Of a DNA stretch of 25,289 bases, positions 1 through 25,289 are shown piece by piece (the first letter of the stretch is position 1; the number at the start of each line of letters is the position of its first letter). This stretch comes from Paulinella micropora (taxonomy: Eukaryota; Cercozoa; Imbricatea; Euglyphida): positions 457,385-482,673 of the forward strand of contig BJOX01000306.1 of the NCBI GenBank assembly GCA_009731375.1. The letters are read 5' to 3'. The translations under genes were made by a program, and so were the position numbers. The notes beneath the pieces are model-generated. The model worked only from the letters and a program-made list of their open reading frames with translations, made no database searches and was not told the origin of the DNA.

Positions 1-111
1 ATTATTATTATTATTATTATTATTATTATTGTTATTATTATTATGATTACGATTATGATTATTATTACTATTATTATTACTATTATTATTATTATTATTG
101 TTATTATTATT

Positions 112-166
<55 letters not shown>

Positions 167-178
167 TTACTATATCTG
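1..178. repeat. (ATT)n / (AAT)n microsatellite
   Basis: Interrupted trinucleotide array that switches strand sense near 110 (ATT units before, AAT after), making the tract partly self-complementary. Open frames here read as poly-Ile or poly-Leu and are not genes. Confidence 0.95.
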
Positions 179-474
179 AGGCGTACTGATGCAGCTAATG
201 GCATATTCGAGGTCCTCCACCCCCCCGTGTCAGTCTCTCGCCTGATGATCGGGGCCACCGATGGAGCTCCTGAGGGCAAGACTGCACTAAGCCGAGGTTA
301 TTCCGCAGTCCCAGCGACCTCTTGCAAGACGTCACCGAATGTGCAAGTGCATACACCAAGCGCGGTTGCTAGAGCTGCCTCGAAACCCCACCCATAACAA
401 TCTGGTGTCTGCTGGGTCCTGGGCTATCAACCAGCATATGCGGAGTTTAAGATCTTTTACGCGCGCAACGACAA
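179..474. other. Non-repetitive island between ATT arrays, no gene recognised
   Basis: About 300 bases of mixed composition, richer in G+C than its surroundings. It is bordered by ATT-type arrays on both sides, as are the SINE copies in this window, so it may be another interspersed element. An open frame crosses it but has no convincing protein character. No box A/box B pair was found. Confidence 0.5.
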
Positions 475-531
475 TAATAATATTATTATCATTATTATTA
501 TTATTACTATTATTATTATTATTATTATTAT

Positions 532-579
<48 letters not shown>

Positions 580-589
580 CAGTAGTAGT
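475..589. repeat. (ATT)n then (AGT)n array
   Basis: Trinucleotide repeats running directly into the 5' end of the first SINE copy. Confidence 0.95.
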
Positions 590-829
590 GGCACCGCGAT
601 AATCCAGTGGTCAAGTTCAATACCATCTGGGACCTGTCGCCATTTCGATTCCCGTCGGTGCCAGTATTTTCAAAGTATGTTTCTTTGAAAGTATTGGTCT
701 GTCTGGAAGGCTTGGAGCTGCCCTGCGGGGATGTCAGTAGAGCTATCGGTAAAATCTTCGTACTCTCCTCGCGGATGAGACGATGGAGGCACATGTGCAG
801 GTTTGCATCTGCCATGGACAGAGAAGCAC
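590..829 (+). mobile_element. tRNA-derived SINE, diverged copy (S1)
   Basis: Starts GGCACCGCGATAATCCAGTGG (a degenerate box A region) and has a box-B-like TTTCGATTCC near 645-655 followed by CGTCGGTGCC, complementary to the GGCACCG start like an acceptor stem. The body then matches the other five copies (GTATTTTC, TGTCTGGAAG, GAGACGATGGAGGC) and ends GACAGAGAAGCAC before an ATT tract. It is clearly the most diverged of the six copies. Confidence 0.8.
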
Positions 830-919
<90 letters not shown>

Positions 920-947
920 CATCATCATCATCATTATTATGATTATT

Positions 948-988
<41 letters not shown>

Positions 989-990
989 TA

Positions 991-1045
<55 letters not shown>

Positions 1046-1061
1046 TATTATTATTACTATT
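830..1061. repeat. (ATT)n / (ATC)n array
   Basis: ATT repeats with ATC interruptions, forming the tail region of SINE S1 and the left flank of the next repeat. Confidence 0.95.
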
Positions 1062-1318
1062 AGGGAGTACATAGGCCATCGGTCCCTTTCCATGGGCTGA
1101 TTGGTATAAAGCTCCTAGAGTAATGTTCTATGCCGTCACTTCCTTTAGGGAGTACATAGGCCATCGGTCCCTTTCCATGGGCTGATTGGTATAAAGCTCC
1201 TAGAGTAATGTTCTATGCCGTCACTTCCTTTATTCCACCGATTGGTGTGGAGACTTTCCTTATGGAATGGAGGACTGGATGCACATGGCCTTTTGGCTAA
1301 GCAATTGGCAGGAGATAC
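1062..1318 (+). repeat. Interspersed repeat family B, with 85-bp tandem duplication
   Basis: An 85-base unit starting AGGGAGTACATAGG occurs twice head to tail (1062-1146 and 1147-1231), then continues uniquely to TTGGCAGGAGATACATTATT. The reverse complement of the part from the GATTGG end onward is present at 5079-5238. Both copies end in ATT-type arrays, as a SINE or other retroposon would. TGGCTAAGCAATTGG near 1295 looks like a tRNA box A, but no box B follows. Confidence 0.75.
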
Positions 1319-1365
1319 ATTATTATTACTATTATTATTATTATTGTTATTGTTATTATTATTAA

Positions 1366-1419
<54 letters not shown>

Positions 1420-1529
1420 TACTACCACTACTACTACTACTACTACTATTAATATTATTATTATCATTATCATCATCATTATCATTATCATTATCATATT
1501 ATTATCATTATTACTACTAAGACTACCAT
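1319..1529. repeat. (ATT)n / (ACT)n / (ATC)n array
   Basis: Compound trinucleotide array; no gene. Confidence 0.95.
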
Positions 1530-1539
1530 CGTGGGGTAG

Positions 1540-1560
1540 GTCCAAACCATGTATCAGATT
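1540..1560 (+). pseudogene. Upstream partial copy of GBP-like exon 1 (5' part)
   Basis: GGTAG then GTCCAAACCATGTATCAG matches CCAG then GTCCGAAGCATGTATCA at exon 1. It keeps an acceptor-like AG but dissolves into ATT/AGT repeats after about 20 bases. The real exon contains AAGTAGTAGCG just beyond this point, so the AGT array may have grown from exon sequence. Confidence 0.6.
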
Positions 1561-1563
1561 ATT

Positions 1564-1568
1564 ATAAT

Positions 1569-1632
<64 letters not shown>

Positions 1633-1633
1633 G

Positions 1634-1709
<76 letters not shown>

Positions 1710-1729
1710 TGGTAGTGGTAGTGGTAGTG

Positions 1730-1809
<80 letters not shown>

Positions 1810-1879
1810 GGTGGTAGTAGTAGTGGTAGTGATAGTGGTAGTGGTAGTGGTAGTGGTAGTAGTAGTAGTAGTGGTAGTG

Positions 1880-1922
<43 letters not shown>

Positions 1923-1934
1923 GAGTAGGAGTAG

Positions 1935-1966
<32 letters not shown>

Positions 1967-2122
1967 ATAGTAATAGTGGTAGTGGTGGTGGTGGTGGTGG
2001 TAATAGTAGTAGTAGTAGTAATAGTAGTAGTAGTAGTAGTAGTAGAAGAAGTAGTAGTAGTAGTAGTNNNNNNNNNNGTAGTAGTAGTCGTAGTAGTGGT
2101 AGTGATAGTGGTAGTGGTAGTG

Positions 2123-2179
<57 letters not shown>

Positions 2180-2180
2180 T
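1564..2180. repeat. (AGT)n / (GGT)n array with 10-base gap
   Basis: About 600 bases of AGT with GGT, GAT and AGG interruptions, including N at 2068-2077. The many long Ser, Val, Thr or Leu open frames here are artefacts of a stop-free trinucleotide in several frames. Confidence 0.95.
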
Positions 2181-2236
2181 CATCATCATTATTATTATTA
2201 TTAATACTATTATTATTATTATTATTGTTATTATTA

Positions 2237-2294
<58 letters not shown>

Positions 2295-2372
2295 CATCAT
2301 CATCATCATCATTATCATTATTATTAGTCATTATCATTATTATCATTATCATCATTATCACTACTACTACTA
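2181..2372. repeat. (ATT)n / (ATC)n / (ACT)n array
   Basis: Runs to within a few bases of the acceptor of exon 1 (TATTACCAG). Confidence 0.93.
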
Positions 2373-2379
2373 TTACCAG

Positions 2380-21085
<18,706 letters not shown>

Positions 21086-21203
21086 GATGGGGGGGGCCGG
21101 TGTTTTCATATTTCTACCTCTGCTTACTGCTAAGGTTTGGTTTTAAACATTCGCGTTATCATCCACGCAAGCCAAGAGGCGGATTCGGCTGAATTTCATT
21201 CTA

Positions 21204-21307
21204 CACCACCCAGATTTTCCGGTTTCTGTGTCAAGTGGCACCACGGGCCGGGCTTTTCTCGAACCACTCCCAGACTTTGACCCAGAAACCGGGAAATCTG
21301 GGTGGTG
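21204..21307. repeat. Inverted repeat with 31-base arms (hairpin, MITE-like)
   Basis: The left arm 21204-21234 (CACCACCCAGATTTTCCGG...) and right arm 21277-21307 match at 29 of 31 positions, with a 42-base loop. The pairing continues weakly outward for about eight more bases. In RNA this would be a very stable stem in the 3' UTR; as DNA it may be a small foldback transposon. Confidence 0.88.
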
Positions 21308-21747
21308 CAGAACGCCCCTGATGCTAGGTGCGGCAGCGACTAGATTGCGTCAGGACCTGCTGCTTTGACGTTATCTCAGCCCGATCCGGCCTTTCTTCAA
21401 GTAGTAATATGCACGAGGTGACAGTCTCGTGCCACGAAACGCGGCGGTCCAAAACTGCAAGTGGAACCCCCAGCGGGGTGCCCAAGAAGCAAAGGAGGAA
21501 GTGGCACCAAAAACCAGATTGAAAAAATCGCAAACAACGCGAATTATTTAAACCAAAACCTTACAGTATTCCTGATGGGATCCCCACAAAATCCGCCTTG
21601 CACTTCATCCCCTTACATCACAAGTGTTTATTATAAATACATGCACTAATATACATTGAGAGTCAGAGTAGCTGCTCTCCTGTTCTCCCTATTTTTTCTC
21701 ACTTTTGTGTCTATTATTATTATATATAGAAGTATATATAATATTAC

Positions 21748-21753
21748 AATAAA
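21748..21753 (+). promoter_or_regulatory. Polyadenylation signal AATAAA
   Basis: A canonical hexamer 660 bases after the stop codon of the GBP-like gene, in A/T-rich sequence. A reasonable candidate end of the transcript, without proof. Confidence 0.5.
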
Positions 21754-21822
21754 AAGTCATTCAGTGGAAAACGAGAAAACAGTTGAAGTTTAATTCAAAG
21801 TTTCATATTAATAGCATGAATA

Positions 21823-21927
21823 TTACTTCGACTTCTCATCTATCCCATAATCCCTATTATCTCTTCGCCGAGCTTTAATCTTTTCCTCGAATTTCTGCGC
21901 GAGCCCCAGCTGCTGCAACACCGGAGG
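21823..21927 (-). CDS. Possible last exon of a convergent gene, function unknown
   Basis: On the minus strand, after an acceptor-like CATTTCATCATGACAG, a 34-codon frame begins PPVLQQLGLAQKFEEK, continues with a basic run containing ARRRDNRDYG and ends DEKSK before TAA. The composition (Leu/Gln helix then a charged tail) and codon use look protein-like and unlike the repeats around it. An ATTAAA lies about 30 bases after the stop on the same strand. I do not recognise the protein; no further exon was found upstream on that strand with confidence. Confidence 0.35.
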   Translation of the reverse strand, partial: PPVLQQLGLAQKFEEKIKARRRDNRDYGIDEKSK

Positions 21928-22406
21928 CTGTCATGATGAAATGCTAGAGAGTGACAGTGGCAACTTCTGGCAAGGCTCCGAGTCTTTTAACTTGAACTGC
22001 TGAGGCGCCTTCTGGCAAGTTCTCAGTCACTGCACTTCAGTGGATGAGTCATCACTTTATAGTTGAACTTGACACACGGTCCCTTTGCCAGGCTTTTCTT
22101 AGAGCGGTAGTATTCACTCAGTGCGTCAAGGCTACTCAGCTGCTTATAATAGCATAAAGTTATGCCACTGAACTTTCAGTTATTAATACAATAATAATAT
22201 TACTAAGTTATTAATACAACTTGATTTATGGTAGAAGTACCCTACCGTACCGTACCGAGCTGTATCTACTACCCACTAGACGAGAGCCGGGGTTCGTACC
22301 GTCAGGCTTTACTTTTATTACTGGGAGATTTGAATAATTATTACTGACACCTCACTAAGCACCACAACCCCCTTTGAATTCACCGTTACACTTAAAGTGA
22401 TATTAA
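21928..22406. other. Non-repetitive region without recognised gene
   Basis: Mixed sequence. CTTCTGGCAAG is repeated at 21964 and 22009. Short open frames exist on both strands (minus-strand NLPEGASAVQVKRLG near 21950-22030) but none has supporting signals. Confidence 0.45.
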
Positions 22407-23625
22407 TATCAGTCAAAAGCATACGACACAGTAGAACATTCAAAGTTACTCGACAAACTTCGACGAAATTTTAATTTCAACGAAGGCACAGTCCAGTTCT
22501 TTGCGTCCTACTTCTCGAATCGCATGCAAGAAGTCCACACACAATATGCCAGGTCCCACAAACGCACCATCACACATGGCATCCCACAAGGCAGCACATT
22601 ATCCACCACCTTCTTCCTACTCTATATTAACGACATAATCAATATTATACAACAAGGAACAGTATATACATATGCAGACGACACAACGCTTATGATAACA
22701 GCCAAAACTCCTACAGACTTACAACAAAAAACACAAACAGAAATAACTAAGCTAGTAAACTACTTCCACTCTAATAACCTAGTACCCAACCCAACAAAAA
22801 CAACATACACAATTTTCCATAAAACAAAACAAAATATCACAATAACAATAAACAACCACACCCTCGAGCAATGCAAACACGCAAAACTCCTTGGCATAAC
22901 ACTGCAACGTAACCTTAAATATGACCAACATATCAACAACATAATCCGTAAACTCCAACCAACAATCAACTCATTATTATATGCCAAAAAAAATATAAAC
23001 ACCAAAACAATGAAACAACTATACTACACACACATATATACACACCACCTCATACAAAATATCTCCATCTGGGGGACGCATGACAACAAAAAAATATATA
23101 TACAACCACTCATAAAAATACACAAAAAAATAATCAGAATAATTGCAAAAACATACTACCGCGCACATACCAAACCAATCCTAAATCAACTCAAACTGCT
23201 CGACATCACCCGCCTATATACCCTCCGTGTATGAATAGAAAATCACCCATTCATTTACCCCAAAAAACACCTCAACAGACCACTCCACAATAACACCTTT
23301 ACACCAATCAATACCATACATCCATACAAAACCCGATACTCAACAAAAGGCAGCCTCTTTTTAACCACAAAGACCCATACCTCACCAAGATCTTTGCAGA
23401 TAAATGGAAATCAATCCCAAAACATATAACAGATGAAACAAAAATAAAGCCATTCAAAAAAGCACTAATGGCATATCTACTAAAACACCAACAAACATCA
23501 TTATATATATATATAATATATATATATAAATCCCCACCAGACTTGCTCCTTTGTCTACTACCTGAAGGAGAACTCTCCGAATCAGTCGACGTATATGGTC
23601 AACCATGCCCACTCACAACTTCCCC
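22407..23625 (+). mobile_element. LINE reverse transcriptase remnant, 5' truncated and broken
   Basis: Begins in RT motif A (SKAYDTVEH; the catalytic Asp upstream of it is not in frame), followed by motif B GIPQGSTLS (22578) and the motif C box YADD (22671-22682), then the thumb. An in-frame TGA at 23232-23234 and a one-base shift at the T run near 23357 interrupt it; the C-terminal part DKWKSIPKHIT ... FKKALMAYLL continues in another frame. The motif set and this C-terminal WxSIPxxI...FKxxLxxYL pattern fit the CR1/Jockey-like group of non-LTR elements. Endonuclease and ORF1 are absent. The coding strand is strikingly rich in A and C and poor in G. It is a dead copy lying 3' of the GBP-like gene. 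Confidence 0.85.
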
Positions 23626-23668
23626 CCCCCCCCCCCCCCCCCNNNNNNNNNNGGGGGGGGGGGGGGGG
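23626..23668. other. Poly-C / gap / poly-G, likely assembly artefact
   Basis: A C run of about 18, ten N (23643-23652), then a G run of about 16. A join of two contig ends, each ending in its own homopolymer. Confidence 0.7.
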
Positions 23669-23715
23669 CACACATAAACGACTACACCTTTACAATAACT
23701 TATATGCATGGAGGG

Positions 23716-23734
23716 AGGGAGTGTGTGTGTGTTA

Positions 23735-23766
<32 letters not shown>

Positions 23767-23855
23767 GTGTGTGTGCACGTGTGTGTGTGTGCACGTGTGT
23801 GTGTGCACGTGTGTGTGCGTGTGTGTGTGTGCACGTGTGTGTGCGTGTGTGTGTT
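23716..23855. repeat. (GT)n array with GCACGT interruptions
   Basis: Alternating purine-pyrimidine tract of about 140 bases, with Z-DNA-forming potential. Confidence 0.95.
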
Positions 23856-24442
23856 GTAACCAATGCTATACATTTTGCTACAGTATGTGAGTGAACGTAA
23901 CCAAGTTTTGCCTTAAATAAGAGATGACTGTCCTGGATTCCAAACTAATCCAAAAACGTCACTACCATGACATTACATATAACATTACCTATTTACATTA
24001 CACATTTACATTACACATTACATTACACATTACATTACACATGACATTACATTACAAACTGCACGACACATTACATTATCTACACATCACACCACATTAC
24101 ACATTACATTTTAGTTTACGTAAACACTTTGAATAATAGATACTTGCCAATAGTAGAAGTCAGCAGAACAGATAAAATGGAAGTGGTATCATTACATGAC
24201 ACATTATGGCCAGCAGTTCCACAGGTCAATCATTTGCTGCCACAACAATATAAGTACTATTTATTATTCGCTTGTTAACTATGCATCTTGGCCTGGTTTT
24301 TGCGCCATCGCGTATACTGCATATCGGAAAGAGAACTACGGTGATTCAACACCAAAGACGGCAGAAAAGCGGTGACAGGATTCTTTTTGAGTGCTTCACC
24401 CCTTTTGTTGAGAACAATTTTACAATTGGACGCAGGGACCGT
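23856..24442. other. A/T-rich region with ATTACAC repeats, no gene recognised
   Basis: About 23973-24110 is made of ACATTAC-type units in irregular order. The rest is non-repetitive. A plus-strand open frame at 24272-24463 includes HIGKRTTVIQHQRRQKSG; it has no family match that I know and no clear splice context. Confidence 0.5.
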
Positions 24443-24588
24443 CCACGTGAAAAGTATAGCTAGTAAGTTACCTCCCTACCTCCCTCCCTCCCTCCCTTCC
24501 ACGTGAAAAGTATAGCTAGTAAGTTACCTCCCTACCTCCCTCCCTCCCTCCCTTCCCTCCCTCCCTCCCCTCCCTCCCCTCCCTCCCT
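24443..24588. repeat. 56-bp tandem duplication leading into (CCCT)n and a gap
   Basis: CCACGTGAAAAGTATAGCTA starts at 24443 and again at 24499, each followed by AGTTACCTCCCTACC and CCCT repeats, then N at 24589-24598. It may be a true duplication or the two sides of a failed gap closure. Confidence 0.85.
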
Positions 24589-24598
24589 NNNNNNNNNN

Positions 24599-24729
24599 CT
24601 CAAGACCAAATGATACACCAAATTTATGCATGTAAACTATATTCGTACGAGTATGTGTCACCTGTGCATGAGCGAAGCCACATGGCACATGTACACGCAT
24701 GGTCACCTTTGTCGCTCTTTACGAGTAGT

Positions 24730-24805
<76 letters not shown>

Positions 24806-24821
24806 TAGTAGTTAGTAGTAA

Positions 24822-24877
<56 letters not shown>

Positions 24878-24906
24878 ATTTCACGGGAAATTATTCAAGA
24901 AGCATC
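24599..24906. repeat. Short island then (AGT)n array
   Basis: Mixed sequence to about 24720, then AGT with three one-base shifts to 24876, ending 30 bases before the next start codon. Confidence 0.93.
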
Positions 24907-25289
24907 ATGTCCTCCCAGAAGAGAGCAAAACCATCAACACCATCAAGAGCAAACACCTCAGACAATCCCAACAACAACAACATACCAGCGAAACATGCTC
25001 GAATTGAATCCACCGAAAAAAATTTCGGAAAACTCAGCAAAACAACCGAGGAAACTGAAAAACAAGACGGCAACGGAAACGCGCCAAAAACGATGGAAGA
25101 AAAAATGGATGAAATGCTGAAAAAAATGCATGACATGACCATGAAGCTGCTGCAATGTGAGGCAAAAGTTGAAAGCCTAACGAGAGAACTCAAAGAGGAA
25201 CGAGATCGAAACAGGTTTTCCTCCAACAACAGCACCACCTCACGCATGAGCAGACCCCAGTCCATGCAATCTTCCAGTGCATCCTCATC
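24907..25289 (+). CDS. Partial ORF, LINE ORF1-like coiled-coil protein (runs off the right edge)
   Basis: An ATG at 24907 opens a frame of 127 codons with no stop before the window ends. It begins MSSQKRAKPSTPSRANT, a basic Ser/Pro/Asn-rich disordered N-terminus. Around residues 60-98 it has a heptad-patterned coiled coil (MEEKMDEMLKKMHDM, VESLTRELKEERDR), and then it is Ser-rich again. This layout and the A/C-rich codon use, like the RT remnant at 22407, suggest the ORF1 (gag-like RNA chaperone) of the same kind of LINE, but no zinc knuckle or RRM is visible within the window. A host coiled-coil gene remains possible. Confidence 0.5.
   Translation, partial: MSSQKRAKPSTPSRANTSDNPNNNNIPAKHARIESTEKNFGKLSKTTEETEKQDGNGNAPKTMEEKMDEMLKKMHDMTMKLLQCEAKVESLTRELKEERDRNRFSSNNSTTSRMSRPQSMQSSSASS

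Larger units (their letters stand above)
21086..21770 (+). other. Probable 3' UTR of the GBP-like gene
   Basis: Non-repetitive sequence between the stop codon and the AATAAA at 21748. It contains the inverted repeat at 21204-21307. An open frame at 21328-21522 ends GTPSGVPKKQRRKWHQKPD; I see no acceptor or family match and do not call it a gene. Confidence 0.5.

Noticed and set aside
21328-21522. Open frame ending KKQRRKWHQKPD in the 3' flank
   Set aside because: No ATG at the frame start, no acceptor of note and no known family; recorded only in the 3' UTR entry.
22760-23005. Minus-strand open frame opposite the LINE
   Set aside because: Shadow of the RT coding sequence.

Overview
This is a eukaryotic nuclear window made mostly of simple-sequence DNA. 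It also holds one gene that most ORF scans would miss. Sixteen very short exons on the + strand (36-87 bases each, 2380 to 21085) join in one continuous frame with every intron phase matching. Together they encode about 296 residues up to a stop codon. I read this as the C-terminal helical half of a guanylate-binding protein (GBP), a dynamin-superfamily large GTPase. The evidence is a GP-K start and a N-x-G...VP turn where the GTPase domain meets the helices, a QK-x-x-LP-x-x-x-L-x-EL motif, N-x-EAS, EEILQ-x-[FY]-L, a long coiled-coil tail, and a C-terminal CVIL prenylation (CaaX) box after a basic stretch. The GTPase domain should lie upstream of the window.

Layout. 1-2379: ATT/AGT arrays, a diverged tRNA-derived SINE, a second interspersed repeat with an 85-bp tandem duplication, and a broken early copy of exon 1. 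2380-21085: the GBP-like gene. Its introns are almost entirely microsatellites (ATT, TTC, ATCT, ATAC, TA, ATGT, GA, CT, TTTC, GGAT), often running from donor to acceptor. They also hold five more SINE copies, four copies of a GC-rich palindromic element, and two higher-order arrays. Next to at least eight exons there are partial exon copies, with donor-bearing 3' halves downstream and acceptor-bearing 5' halves upstream. 21086-21770: probable 3' UTR with a 31-bp-arm inverted repeat and an AATAAA. 21823-21927: a possible last exon of a convergent minus-strand gene. 22407-23625: a 5'-truncated, broken LINE reverse transcriptase. 23626-24906: simple repeats, two small gaps and a stretch with no recognised gene. 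24907-25289: the start of an A-rich coiled-coil ORF, probably a LINE ORF1, running off the right edge.

Organism: spliceosomal introns, tRNA SINEs, a LINE, an AATAAA and a prenylated GBP all indicate a eukaryote. The microsatellite load and ATAC/ATCT/GGAT repeats would suit an invertebrate animal such as a mollusc, but this is a guess. The donor sites are unusually weak (essentially G|GT), which argues for caution. Five runs of N mark assembly gaps (2068-2077, 8267-8346, 9839-10169, 23643-23652, 24589-24598), so array lengths are unreliable.
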